A DNA stretch of 64,000 bases from CAG-217 sp963642245 (GTDB lineage: Bacteria; Bacillota; Clostridia; Oscillospirales; Acutalibacteraceae): positions 1-64,000 of the forward strand of contig CAVIFY010000001.1 in NCBI GenBank assembly GCA_963642245.1. Reading direction: 5' to 3'. Made by a program: the position numbers and the translations under genes. Numbering within the stretch: the first letter of the stretch is position 1; the number at the start of each line of letters is the position of its first letter. A model generated the notes under the pieces. That model saw only the letters and a program-made list of their open reading frames with translations, made no database searches and was not told the origin of the DNA. Shown here one piece after another: positions 42,546 through 51,045 of this stretch.

Positions 42546-43757
42546 ATGCTTTGGACACTTAAAAAGTGCTGGTACAGAATTTATCAGCGTGTTTTTAAGG
42601 TAGCCATGTGTTTTATGGACTGGTCCGCACCCCAGCTGTTGGAAGGTGCCGGTTCCGTACTGCGCCTGCCGGAGTTCATTAAGAGCAAGGGCGTAAAGAA
42701 GGTGCTGGTCGTTACCGATAAAGGGCTGATGGGTCTGCACCTGCTGGATCCGCTGTTTGCGAAACTGGACGAGGTCGGCATTGCCTATGTGGTATATGAC
42801 GGCGTGCAGCCCAACCCCACCATCCCCAACATTGAGGATTGTAAGGACATGTATGTCAAAAACGGCTGCGAGGGCGTGATCGCATTCGGTGGCGGTTCTT
42901 CTATGGACTGCGCCAAGGTGGCCGCTGCTCGTGTGGTAAAGCCCAATCAGTCTGTGCGCGCTATGCGCGGTCAGCTGAAGGTGCACAAGAAATTGCCGCC
43001 GTTCTTTGCCGTACCCACCACTGCCGGTACCGGTTCTGAGACCACGGTTGCTGCTGTTGTCACGGATCCTGAGACCCATGAGAAGAATGCCGTCAACGAT
43101 ACCTGTCTTCGTCCCAAGTATGCGGTGCTTGACCCGGAACTGACCGTAGGTTTGCCGCCGCACATCACTTCGACCACCGGTATGGACGCACTCACTCATG
43201 CAGTTGAGGCTTACATCGGCAAGAGCAACACCAAGGAGACCATTGCAGAAGCTGAGGAGGCTGTGAAGCTGATCTTCGCCAATTTGGAGAAGGCTTACGC
43301 AGACGGAAAGGATTTGGAAGCCAGGGGCAATATGCTCAAGGGCTCGTATTTGGCCGGTCGTGCCTTTACCCACGCTTATGTGGGCTATGTGCACGCCATT
43401 GCTCATAACCTGGGCGGCCTGTACGGTACACCCCATGGCCTGGCCAACGCAGTGATCCTGCCTTATGTGCTGGATTACTACGGCGACTGCATTTATCCCC
43501 AGCTGGCCAAGCTGGCAGATATTGCCGGTGTGTCCGCACCCGGTATGTCTACGGCGGATAAGGGCAAGGCCTTTATCGCTGCCATTCGCCAGATGAACGA
43601 GAATATGAATATTCCCAAGACCTTTGATATGATCAAAGAGGAGGATATTCCGCTTCTGGTTCAGCGTGCGCTGAAGGAAGGCAACCCGCTGTATCCCGTG
43701 CCCAAGATCATGGACGCCAAGGATTGCGAAGCGGTGATCCGCTCCTTTATGGCGTAA
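42546..43757 (+). CDS. Iron-containing alcohol dehydrogenase
   Basis: Start ATG 42546 follows AAGGAGGT at 7 bases and gives 403 residues; an upstream in-frame Met lies within the promoter region. Family III dehydrogenase motifs are FGGGSSMDCAK (NAD-binding), AVPTTAGTGSETT, and the metal-binding DALTHAVEAY with VGYVHAIAHNLGGLYGTPHG. The enzyme probably interconverts an aldehyde and alcohol (or a related diol) with NAD(P)H, a common fermentative redox sink. The N-terminal 20 residues (LWTLKKCWYRIYQRVFKVA) are basic-aromatic and longer than in many relatives. Substrate unknown. Confidence 0.92.
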   Translation: MLWTLKKCWYRIYQRVFKVAMCFMDWSAPQLLEGAGSVLRLPEFIKSKGVKKVLVVTDKGLMGLHLLDPLFAKLDEVGIAYVVYDGVQPNPTIPNIEDCKDMYVKNGCEGVIAFGGGSSMDCAKVAAARVVKPNQSVRAMRGQLKVHKKLPPFFAVPTTAGTGSETTVAAVVTDPETHEKNAVNDTCLRPKYAVLDPELTVGLPPHITSTTGMDALTHAVEAYIGKSNTKETIAEAEEAVKLIFANLEKAYADGKDLEARGNMLKGSYLAGRAFTHAYVGYVHAIAHNLGGLYGTPHGLANAVILPYVLDYYGDCIYPQLAKLADIAGVSAPGMSTADKGKAFIAAIRQMNENMNIPKTFDMIKEEDIPLLVQRALKEGNPLYPVPKIMDAKDCEAVIRSFMA

Positions 43758-43780
43758 CAGGCGCACAAACATAACAATTC

Positions 43781-43818
43781 GGGCGAGCAATCATTCTTAT
43801 GTTTGTTCGCCCTTTTTT
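43781..43818 (+). terminator. Terminator after alcohol dehydrogenase, abutting the beta-galactosidase start
   Basis: A 10-bp stem (43781-43790 with 43803-43812, one G-U pair) ends in six T. The next gene's ribosome site follows at once, so beta-galactosidase expression must pass this element or start inside the upstream gene. Confidence 0.85.
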
Positions 43819-43829
43819 CAGGTGAAATT

Positions 43830-46800
43830 ATGAGTGATTCTCTACGCACCCCAAACTACAACGACTTTTCTGTTTACAAAGACAACCTGCTGCCGCCCAC
43901 GGCGTACTTTGTGCCCTTTTCTACGGCACAGGCCGCGCTGGAGAGCGACCCGGTGACGGCACGCTACCGTTCGGACCGGGTGACCTGCCTGTCCGGGGAT
44001 TGGCGCTTTTGCTATTATGCAAAGGAGAGCGACCTGCCGGCAGACCCGGGCGCGATGATGGCAGAGATGGACACGGTGGAAGTGCCCTCTACCTGGCAGC
44101 ATACCGGCTACGAGGCGCCGTACTATGTAAACGCCCGCTATCCCTTTGCACCCAAACCGCCCCAAATTCCGGCTGAGTGCCCGGTGGGCGTGTATGTAAA
44201 GGACTTTGAAATTGAAAATACCGCACTGCACCACACCATCACCTTTTTGGGCGTTGCCGGGTCGCTGGACCTGTTTTGCAACGATCGGTATGTGGGTTAC
44301 AGCGAGGGCAGCCACAACACGGCAGCCTTTGATCTGACGCCGTACTTGCACGCCGGGGTGAACCGGGTGGCAGTGGTCAATCATAAATGGTGCAACGGCA
44401 CCTATTTGGAATGCCAGGATATGTTCCGGGAGAACGGTATCTTCCGGGATGTGCTGCTGCGCAGCCACGGGGCATTCTGTTTGGAAGATTATACCGTCCA
44501 TACCGACTATGCAGACGGTAAATACACGCTGTCCCTGGATCTGTCCCTGGGCAGCGGCAGCGGGCAGGTAAAGGCCACGCTGCTGCAAAAGGGCAGGGAA
44601 GTGGCTGCCCAAAGTCTGGAAAATGCTGCCGGTACGGCGCACCTGGACTTTGGCGCGCTGGAAGTGGAGTCTTGGAGCGCAGAGACCCCGGTGCTCTACG
44701 ACCTGCTGCTGGAGCTGACCGACGCAGAGGGCGCTACGGAGGCGGTGTGCCGCCCGGTGGGATTTCGGCATATTGAAATTCGGGGCAATGTGTTTTATCT
44801 CAACGATCAGCCTATCAAGCTGCTGGGGGTCAATCACCACGACTCCCACCCGGTGCGGGGCTATGCTATGACCCTGGAAGATATGGAGCGAGATGTGCAG
44901 CTGATGAAGCAGTTTAATGTAAACTGCGTGCGCACCTCCCACTACCCGCCGGACCCGGCCTTTTTAGACCTGTGCGACCGCTATGGACTGTATGTGGTAG
45001 ATGAAGCGGATATTGAGACCCACGGCTGCGAGGTCGAGCTGCATAAGCCCGGCGCGCTGAGCCATAACGCCCAGTGGCAGGGGCACTACTGGGATCGGGT
45101 GGAGCGGATGTTCTGCCGGGACCGGAACCACCCCTGCGTGACCATGTGGTCCCTGGGCAATGAGTCCCACGGCTATAAAAATCAGGACTACTGCTATCAA
45201 GAATTGAAAAAACGCACCGCCATTCCCGTGCATTATGAGGGCGTGGTGCGCACCAAGCGCTGGTGCTATGATGTGGTCAGCGAGATGTACCCCTGGCACA
45301 ATCGGGTGCGCCTGATCGCCGACGGCAAGGGGGCGCTGCCAAGGTATTACAAAGCGCCGTACTTTATGTGCGAGTATGCCCACGCCATGGGCATGGGCGC
45401 CGGGGATCTGGAGCCGTATGTGCTGGATATTTACCGGGGCGACAATATGCTGGGCGGCTGTATTTGGGAGTTCTGCGACCATGCGGCTTACCATGCAGAC
45501 GGCCCGGTGCGCTACACCTACGGCGGCGACCACGGCGAGAATAAGCATGACGGCAACTTCTGTACCGACGGCCTGTTCTTCCCGGACCGTACCCCCCACG
45601 GCGGGGCGTATCAAATGAAGAATGCCTACCGCCCGGTGCGGGCAACGGCAGTGGACGAGAACCGCTATTTGTTCCAGAGTATGCTGCGCTTTGCCACCCT
45701 GCAAATGCAGGTGCAGTGGCAGCTGCTCAGCGACGGCACCCCGGTGGTCAGCGGTCAGGCGGACCTGGCCTTAAATCCCCGGGAGACCCGGGAACTGACC
45801 TTTGATTTTGAGCTGGCACAGCGCCGCAGCTGCCATAATGTGCTGCTGGTGCGCTATTTGCAGGACGGCGAGGAACTGGGCTTTGAGCAGTTCACTTTGA
45901 CCGCCCCGGCGCCCCTTTGCGCCGCACCCGGCCTTCCTGCGCCCGGGGTGCAGATCAGCGAGAACAAGCTGTGGGTGACCTTTGACCGGGGGCACCTGGT
46001 CTTTAACGGCACCACCGGCCAAATCGAGGACTATGTGGTGGACGGCGTGCCGCTGCTCCACCCGGACCCGGAGGGCGAGATCGGCCCGGCAGTGACCCTG
46101 TACCGGGCGCCGCTGGATAATGACAAGAACTTGCGCCGCAACTGGGATCGGCTGGGTCTGGACCGTGCCGCGTTCTATATCAAAAAGCCCGGTGCTGTCG
46201 CCAAGATGTACACCATGACGGACAATGCGGTGGAGATCATGGCGGATTATGTGCTGGCAGGGCCGCGGGCGCCCCGGCTGGGCAGTTTTCGGCTCACTTA
46301 TACCGTTTACCACACCGGCAAGGTGCGGCTGGATGTGCTGTGCCTGCGGTCTGATCGCCGCTTGCAGCGCCTGCCCCGCTACGGCGTGGTGCTGGAAATG
46401 CCGCCGGTGTTTGATCGGGTGCGGTATTACGGCCTTGGGCCGTATCCCAATTTGTCCGATTATAACCTGCATTGCCACACGGGTATTTTTGAGACCACGG
46501 TGGCAGAGATGCACGAGGATTATATCAAACCCCAGGAGAGCAGCGCCAGAACGGATACCCGCTGGGCGCAGGTGACGGACGATAGGGGCTTTGGCCTGCG
46601 GTTTGACGCCATCGGTGCGCCCATGACCTTTGCGGCGGATCCGTACATCTCCCAGCGGTGCGCCAAGGCGCGGCACCGGGAGGAGCTTGCGGTAGGGGGC
46701 ACCACCTGCGTGCACCTGGACCAGTACCAGCTGGGCGCCGGGTCCAACGCCTGCGGCCCCACACCCCGCCGCGGCCATACCCGCAACACGCCGGGCAATC

Positions 46801-46847
46801 AGGTGTTCAGCTTTAGCTTTGAACCCACGGGGGAGCGCCATGATTGA
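43830..46847 (+). CDS. lacZ: Beta-galactosidase, GH2 family (LacZ type)
   Basis: Start ATG 43830 (MSDSLRTPNYNDFSVYKDNL) behind AGGTGA gives 1005 residues, the LacZ size. Domains in order are the sugar-binding jelly roll (SGDWRFCYYAKES, VEVPSTWQHTGYEAPYYVNA), an immunoglobulin-like domain and the TIM barrel. The acid/base Glu is in WSLGNESHG (about 445) and the nucleophile Glu in FMCEYAHAMG (about 515). A C-terminal domain and beta-sandwich (small chain) follow. No signal peptide is seen, so lactose or other beta-galactosides would be cleaved in the cytosol. No lactose permease is adjacent. It overlaps acpS by eight bases. Confidence 0.92.
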   Translation: MSDSLRTPNYNDFSVYKDNLLPPTAYFVPFSTAQAALESDPVTARYRSDRVTCLSGDWRFCYYAKESDLPADPGAMMAEMDTVEVPSTWQHTGYEAPYYVNARYPFAPKPPQIPAECPVGVYVKDFEIENTALHHTITFLGVAGSLDLFCNDRYVGYSEGSHNTAAFDLTPYLHAGVNRVAVVNHKWCNGTYLECQDMFRENGIFRDVLLRSHGAFCLEDYTVHTDYADGKYTLSLDLSLGSGSGQVKATLLQKGREVAAQSLENAAGTAHLDFGALEVESWSAETPVLYDLLLELTDAEGATEAVCRPVGFRHIEIRGNVFYLNDQPIKLLGVNHHDSHPVRGYAMTLEDMERDVQLMKQFNVNCVRTSHYPPDPAFLDLCDRYGLYVVDEADIETHGCEVELHKPGALSHNAQWQGHYWDRVERMFCRDRNHPCVTMWSLGNESHGYKNQDYCYQELKKRTAIPVHYEGVVRTKRWCYDVVSEMYPWHNRVRLIADGKGALPRYYKAPYFMCEYAHAMGMGAGDLEPYVLDIYRGDNMLGGCIWEFCDHAAYHADGPVRYTYGGDHGENKHDGNFCTDGLFFPDRTPHGGAYQMKNAYRPVRATAVDENRYLFQSMLRFATLQMQVQWQLLSDGTPVVSGQADLALNPRETRELTFDFELAQRRSCHNVLLVRYLQDGEELGFEQFTLTAPAPLCAAPGLPAPGVQISENKLWVTFDRGHLVFNGTTGQIEDYVVDGVPLLHPDPEGEIGPAVTLYRAPLDNDKNLRRNWDRLGLDRAAFYIKKPGAVAKMYTMTDNAVEIMADYVLAGPRAPRLGSFRLTYTVYHTGKVRLDVLCLRSDRRLQRLPRYGVVLEMPPVFDRVRYYGLGPYPNLSDYNLHCHTGIFETTVAEMHEDYIKPQESSARTDTRWAQVTDDRGFGLRFDAIGAPMTFAADPYISQRCAKARHREELAVGGTTCVHLDQYQLGAGSNACGPTPRRGHTRNTPGNQVFSFSFEPTGERHD

Positions 46848-47154
46848 GGTAGGAACGGACCTGGTGCTGGTGTCTCGCATGGAAAAGAGCTTACAGATCC
46901 CCGGCTTTGCGGAGAAGGTGTTTTCCGCCCCGGAGCGGGCATACTGTAAAACGGCAGAGAGTTTTGCCGGTGTTTTCGCCGCCAAGGAAGCCTATTTTAA
47001 GGCCCTGGGCACCGGCTTGCAGCTGCCCTTAAATGCCCTTACCGTGCTGCACGATGATCGGGGCAAGCCGTATTTTGACGGCAAACCGCAGGCGCGACTG
47101 AGCATTAGCCACGATGGGGACTACGCGGTGGCCACGGTTTTGTTATTGGAGTGA
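46840..47154 (+). CDS. acpS: Holo-acyl-carrier-protein synthase
   Basis: Start ATG 46840 with GGGGGAG upstream gives 104 residues. The enzyme transfers 4'-phosphopantetheine from CoA to acyl carrier protein. Signatures are IEVGTDLVLVSRMEKSL with the magnesium-binding Asp, VFAAKEAYFKALGTGL with the second Glu ligand, and RLSISHDGDYAVATVLL. It is a little shorter than the common 115-125 residues but has all key residues. It overlaps the lacZ end and precedes the NAD(P)HX repair gene, the usual acpS-nnr pairing of Firmicutes. Confidence 0.93.
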   Translation: MIEVGTDLVLVSRMEKSLQIPGFAEKVFSAPERAYCKTAESFAGVFAAKEAYFKALGTGLQLPLNALTVLHDDRGKPYFDGKPQARLSISHDGDYAVATVLLLE

Positions 47155-47158
47155 TGGT

Positions 47159-48664
47159 ATGCGAATTTTAACACGAGATGAGATCCGCGCGGTGGAGGCG
47201 CGGGCCTTTGACGGCCTGTTTACCGAGGCGCAGCTGATGGAGCGGGCCGGTCTGGCCTGTGCCGAGAAAATGCTGGCCCGGTACGGCGACCAAATGCAAG
47301 GGCAGCCGGTGGCGGTGGTCTGCGGCAACGGCAAAAATGCCGGGGACGGCTTTGTGATTGCAAAGCGGCTGCGATCTGCCGGTGCGGCGGCCTATATTGT
47401 GCTGGCCGATCAGGCGCCTACCTTGCCGGAACCGCTGGAATACTATAACGCAGCGGTGGATGCCGGGGTGGAGGTGCGCTCCTTTTCTGCCGAGGCGGTG
47501 CAAGCCCCCTTTGTGGTGGACTGTGTGTTTGGCATTGGCTTTCACGGCGCGCCGCGACCGCCCTTTGACGCGGTGTTTGCCGCCATCAATGCCAGCGGTG
47601 CCACGGTGATCGCTGTGGATACCCCCAGCGGTACGGACGCCACCACCGGTGCGGCAGAGCAGGCGGTGCGGGCAGACCTGACCATTGCCATTTCTACGCT
47701 GAAATACGCCCATGTGCTGCCGCCGTCCAACGGCCTGTGCGGCAAGACGGTGGTGGTGAACATCGGTATTCCGGAGAGCTGTTACCGGGAGCCTTACGCC
47801 CATACCATTACAAAGAAGGAAGTGCAAGCGGCACTGCCAAAGTTGGACAAAAACGCCAACAAGGGCAGCCACGGCCATTTGCTGCAAATTTGCGGCTCCT
47901 TCCGTATGCCCGGCGCGGCGGTGATCTGTGCCGGTGGTGCGTTGCGCACCGGCGTGGGGCTGCTTAAGTGCGTGTGTTCCAAGTCGGCGTATCCGCTGTT
48001 GGCCGCCCACCTGACCCAGCCGATTTTTGAGCCGGTGACGGAGAATGAGCAAAAGACCATTTCTATGGGTGCCCTTACAGGCATTTTAGAGGGTCTGCCC
48101 TGGGCGGACGCGGTGGTGATGGGCTGCGGCCTGGGCGTCAATGACGACACTTCCGTTCTGGTGAGCCAGGTGCTGAAAGAATGCAAAAAACCGGTTTTGT
48201 TAGACGCAGATGGTATAAATTGCCTGAGCGAAAGCATAACTATATTACAGGACATCCACACCCCGGTGATCCTGACCCCACACCCGGGCGAAATGGCGCG
48301 CCTTTGCGGTAAGACAATAGAGCGCGTGCAGGCGGACCGGGTGGGTACGGCTGTGGACTTTGCCCGCCGCTACGGCGTGATCCTGGTGCTCAAGGGCGCA
48401 GACACGGTGGTCACGGACGGGGAGCGGGTATGGATCAACCGTACCGGCAATCCGGGTATGGCTATGGCCGGTTGCGGCGATCTGCTGTCCGGTATCATCG
48501 GCTCGTTCCTGGCACAGGGTATGGAGCCGCTGGCGGCAGCCAAGGCCGGTGTGTATATCCACGGGCTGTGCGGCGATATTACCGCCAGAGAACTGTCTGC
48601 CCGGGGTATGACCGTGGCGGATATGACGGAGCTGCTGGGTGCGCTGATGTCTGAATTTGAATAA
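47159..48664 (+). CDS. nnr: Bifunctional NAD(P)H-hydrate epimerase / ADP-dependent dehydratase
   Basis: ATG 47159 (MRILTRDEIRAVEARAFDGL) gives 501 residues. The N-terminal YjeF epimerase domain covers about residues 1-205 (VVCGNGKNAGDGFVIAKRLR, DCVFGIGFHG, IAVDTPSGTDATTG). The C-terminal ribokinase-like dehydratase covers the rest (GSHGHLLQICGSFRMPGAAV, LTPHPGEMARLCG, LVLKGADTVVTDGERVWINR). The key glycine loop is AGCGDLLSGIIGSFLAQG, with Cys where many have Thr (GTGD). The pair repairs damaged hydrated NAD(P)H. The gene starts five bases after acpS. Confidence 0.93.
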   Translation: MRILTRDEIRAVEARAFDGLFTEAQLMERAGLACAEKMLARYGDQMQGQPVAVVCGNGKNAGDGFVIAKRLRSAGAAAYIVLADQAPTLPEPLEYYNAAVDAGVEVRSFSAEAVQAPFVVDCVFGIGFHGAPRPPFDAVFAAINASGATVIAVDTPSGTDATTGAAEQAVRADLTIAISTLKYAHVLPPSNGLCGKTVVVNIGIPESCYREPYAHTITKKEVQAALPKLDKNANKGSHGHLLQICGSFRMPGAAVICAGGALRTGVGLLKCVCSKSAYPLLAAHLTQPIFEPVTENEQKTISMGALTGILEGLPWADAVVMGCGLGVNDDTSVLVSQVLKECKKPVLLDADGINCLSESITILQDIHTPVILTPHPGEMARLCGKTIERVQADRVGTAVDFARRYGVILVLKGADTVVTDGERVWINRTGNPGMAMAGCGDLLSGIIGSFLAQGMEPLAAAKAGVYIHGLCGDITARELSARGMTVADMTELLGALMSEFE

Positions 48665-48678
48665 CGGACGGATGCTTT

Positions 48679-49173
48679 TTGAAACGGTGGCTCTCGCTTT
48701 TTAGTGTGTTCCTTTTGCTGGCTCTCAGCGGCTGCACGACCAAACAATATACCCCCGATGTGACGGCGGACTTTGAACAGTCGGCTGTGGTCACAGCGGG
48801 GGATTTTTCGTATCACTGCAAAGTTTGTCGAACCGGGGGAGCGGTCACCGTCACCGTGGGCGACACGGCGGCTAAGGGTATGGTGATGACCTGCGCCGGA
48901 ACCATGGTGCGCTACCGATTTGACGGTATGGAGTATGAAGCCCGGGCGCAGGATCTGGAGAACACCAACCCGGCGATCGCCCTTTATGATGTGTTCTCCG
49001 CCTTGCAGCAGGACGGCGCCGTGCAGGCCCAAAAGACCCAGGACGGCTACAAATACCAGGGCACCGTTCCGGCAGGCAAATTCGTGCTGTACCAGAATGA
49101 GGACGGCTCGTATGCCTCCCTGCATTTTCTTAGCAGCAACATTCTCATTGAGTTTGACCCGGCTGCAAAATAA
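48679..49173 (+). CDS. Hypothetical lipoprotein
   Basis: I do not recognise a family. The 164-residue product starts at TTG 48679 with KRWLSLFSVFLLLALSGC, a signal peptide with lipobox LSGC (Cys19), so it should be anchored outside the membrane. The mature part is a small beta-rich domain (VTVTVGDTAAKGMVMTCAG, VLYQNEDGSYASLHFLSSN) with no catalytic motif. It lies 14 bases after nnr and before a terminator, so it is probably the last gene of that unit. Confidence 0.65.
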   Translation: MKRWLSLFSVFLLLALSGCTTKQYTPDVTADFEQSAVVTAGDFSYHCKVCRTGGAVTVTVGDTAAKGMVMTCAGTMVRYRFDGMEYEARAQDLENTNPAIALYDVFSALQQDGAVQAQKTQDGYKYQGTVPAGKFVLYQNEDGSYASLHFLSSNILIEFDPAAK

Positions 49174-49176
49174 AGA

Positions 49177-49210
49177 AAACGCCTGTCTGCTGACAGGCGT
49201 TTGGTTTCTT
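49177..49210. terminator. Bidirectional terminator
   Basis: A perfect 11-bp stem (49177-49187 with 49192-49202) has A-rich bases before and T-rich bases after. It serves the lipoprotein gene and the convergent radical SAM gene. Confidence 0.88.
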
Positions 49211-49234
49211 CCGTGAATTTGAAAAAAGTTGGGT

Positions 49235-50176
49235 TTACCCCTTTATTTCAGCGGCGGAATCGTGTATGATAATAGACGATGTGCCCGCCTGCAAGGGATA
49301 GGGCGCAAAGCGGGCGTTGATGGCGTTTAGCACCGCCTTTTTGTCCGCCGACCACAGGGGCGCGATCAGGTCCCGCTTGGGGCCGTCACCGGTGAGCCGG
49401 TGAATGACCACTTCCCGCGGCACCTGCTGTAAGCAGGCGTCCAGCGTGTCTAAGTATTCCGGCAGGGTGAGCACCGGGCATTTCCCGGCGGCGTAGTCCG
49501 CTGCCAGGTCCGTGCCCCGGAGCACATGGAGCAGTTGCAGCTTTAGCCCGTCGGCCCCATGGTCCACGGCGTAGCGCACGCTCTCGGCCATTTGGTCCCG
49601 GCTTTCTCCGGGCAGGCCCAAAATGATATGCACCACTTTGTTGACCCCGATGGCGGTTAAGTCCGCCATGGCCCGGTCAAAGGTGGACAGGGGATAGCCC
49701 CGGCGAATGTAGGCGGCGCTGTCCCGGTGTATGGTTTGCAGTCCCAGTTCTACGAACACCGGCTTTTGCCGGTTCAGTTCTGCCAGCAGGTCCAGCACCC
49801 GGGGCGGCAGGCAGTCCGGCCGGGTGGCCACCGACAGCGCTACCACCTGCGGGTCGGCCATGGCTTCCTTATAAAGGGCGCGCAGCCGCTCCACCGGCGC
49901 ATAGGTGCCGGTAAAGGACTGGAAGTAGGCAATGTACTTGCCGTCTTTGATCTTGCCCGCCAGAGCCGCTTTGCCACGGCGCAGCTGCTGGGTCACGGTC
50001 TGGCTTGGGTCACCGGCAAAGTCGCCGCTGCCCCCTTGGGAGCAGAAAATACAGCCCCGGCTGCCCAGTGTACCGTCCCGATTGGGGCAGGTAAAGCCGC
50101 CGGACAGCGCCACTTTATATACCTTGCAGCCAAAGCGCTGCTGCAAGTAGCGGTTGACGGAGGTATAGTACCTCAC
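49235..50176 (-). CDS. Radical SAM protein, TIGR01212 (YhcC-like) family
   Basis: The 313-residue protein begins MRYYTSVNRYLQQRFGCKVY. Its cluster-binding cysteines lie in SGGFTCPNRDGTLGSRGCIF followed by Cys, the spaced C-x7-C-x2-C form found in this family rather than the classic CxxxCxxC. Later blocks are YIAYFQSFTGTYAPVERLR, SVATRPDCLPPRVLDLLAEL and FVELGLQTIHRDSAAYIRRG. The family is conserved but its substrate is not established; a link to RNA modification or Elp3-like chemistry has been suggested. It overlaps the inositol monophosphatase gene by four bases. Confidence 0.88.
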   Translation of the reverse strand: MRYYTSVNRYLQQRFGCKVYKVALSGGFTCPNRDGTLGSRGCIFCSQGGSGDFAGDPSQTVTQQLRRGKAALAGKIKDGKYIAYFQSFTGTYAPVERLRALYKEAMADPQVVALSVATRPDCLPPRVLDLLAELNRQKPVFVELGLQTIHRDSAAYIRRGYPLSTFDRAMADLTAIGVNKVVHIILGLPGESRDQMAESVRYAVDHGADGLKLQLLHVLRGTDLAADYAAGKCPVLTLPEYLDTLDACLQQVPREVVIHRLTGDGPKRDLIAPLWSADKKAVLNAINARFAPYPLQAGTSSIIIHDSAAEIKG

Positions 50177-50949
50177 AGGTCCCGCACCAGGGCGTCGAAT
50201 TCCGCCAGGTTTCCCGCGTTGCCGCAGCGCACGCCCACGATCCGGTCAATGGGCATAGGCTCGTTCTCTGTGGTGCAGATCACGCCGCCGGCTTCTTCTA
50301 CGATCACGATGGCAGCCGCGCAGTCCCAGGGGCGCAGGATCAGTTCAAAATACAGATCCGCCTTGCCGGACGCCACATAGCAAATATCCAGTGCGGCGGA
50401 GCCGGAGCGCCGAATTTCCAGCACCCGGGTGTAGGCTTTCTCCACCATTTGGAAGGTGCGGTGGGCCAGCTCTCGCTCGTAAGGGCAGCTGCCGAACAGC
50501 AGCAGGGAGTGGTCCAGGTCGCTGTCATTTACATGAATGGCGCGGCCGTTCAGGGTAGCGCCGCAGCCCCGCTGTGCCGCGTACAGATTGTCTTTGTCCA
50601 CATCGTAGACCACACCGGCTACCAACTTTCTGTCTACCGCCAGGCCAACGCTGATGGCGCTGTGCTCAAAGTTGCGGATAAAATTGGTGGTGCCGTCGAT
50701 GGGGTCGATGATAAAGCAAAGGCCCATAGGCACTTCCATCTTGCCGCCGCCCTCTTCGCCAAGAAAGGCGCAGCCGGGGAACGCGGCGGACAGTTCCTTG
50801 TACAAAAAATCCTGAATTTGTTTATCATAGGCGGTGACCAGGTTGTTTTTGTCCTCGCCCTTCACTTCAATGTGCAGATCGTTCTTTGCACTGCGATAGA
50901 TGTTGGCAGCGGCACGCACAGCCGCCGTCATCGGCTCTAAATAATCCAT
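50173..50949 (-). CDS. Inositol monophosphatase family protein
   Basis: The 258-residue magnesium-dependent phosphatase has metal-binding motifs AFLGEEGGG, IDPIDGTTNFIRN and the C-terminal LRPWDCAAAIVIVEEAGG. The family acts on inositol phosphates, 3',5'-bisphosphonucleotides or sugar phosphates, and motif reading does not separate these. The ATG at 50949 is preceded by GCGAGGT on the minus strand. It is the first gene of a two-gene unit with the radical SAM gene, behind an extended -10 promoter. Confidence 0.9.
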   Translation of the reverse strand: MDYLEPMTAAVRAAANIYRSAKNDLHIEVKGEDKNNLVTAYDKQIQDFLYKELSAAFPGCAFLGEEGGGKMEVPMGLCFIIDPIDGTTNFIRNFEHSAISVGLAVDRKLVAGVVYDVDKDNLYAAQRGCGATLNGRAIHVNDSDLDHSLLLFGSCPYERELAHRTFQMVEKAYTRVLEIRRSGSAALDICYVASGKADLYFELILRPWDCAAAIVIVEEAGGVICTTENEPMPIDRIVGVRCGNAGNLAEFDALVRDL

Positions 50950-51005
50950 ATTTTAATACCTCGCATTCTCTGCGGGCGGTGGGTCAGCCGCCCGGTTACA
51001 GGCTT

Positions 51006-51033
51006 ATTGTAACACATTTTTGCAGAAGTGCAA
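51006..51033 (-). promoter_or_regulatory. Sigma-A promoter for the phosphatase-radical SAM unit
   Basis: On the minus strand TTGCAC (51033-51028) and TACAAT (51011-51006) are 16 bases apart, with TGT before the -10. It overlaps the start region of the divergent murT gene. Confidence 0.62.
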
Positions 51034-51045
51034 TTCCTTTTCGCT

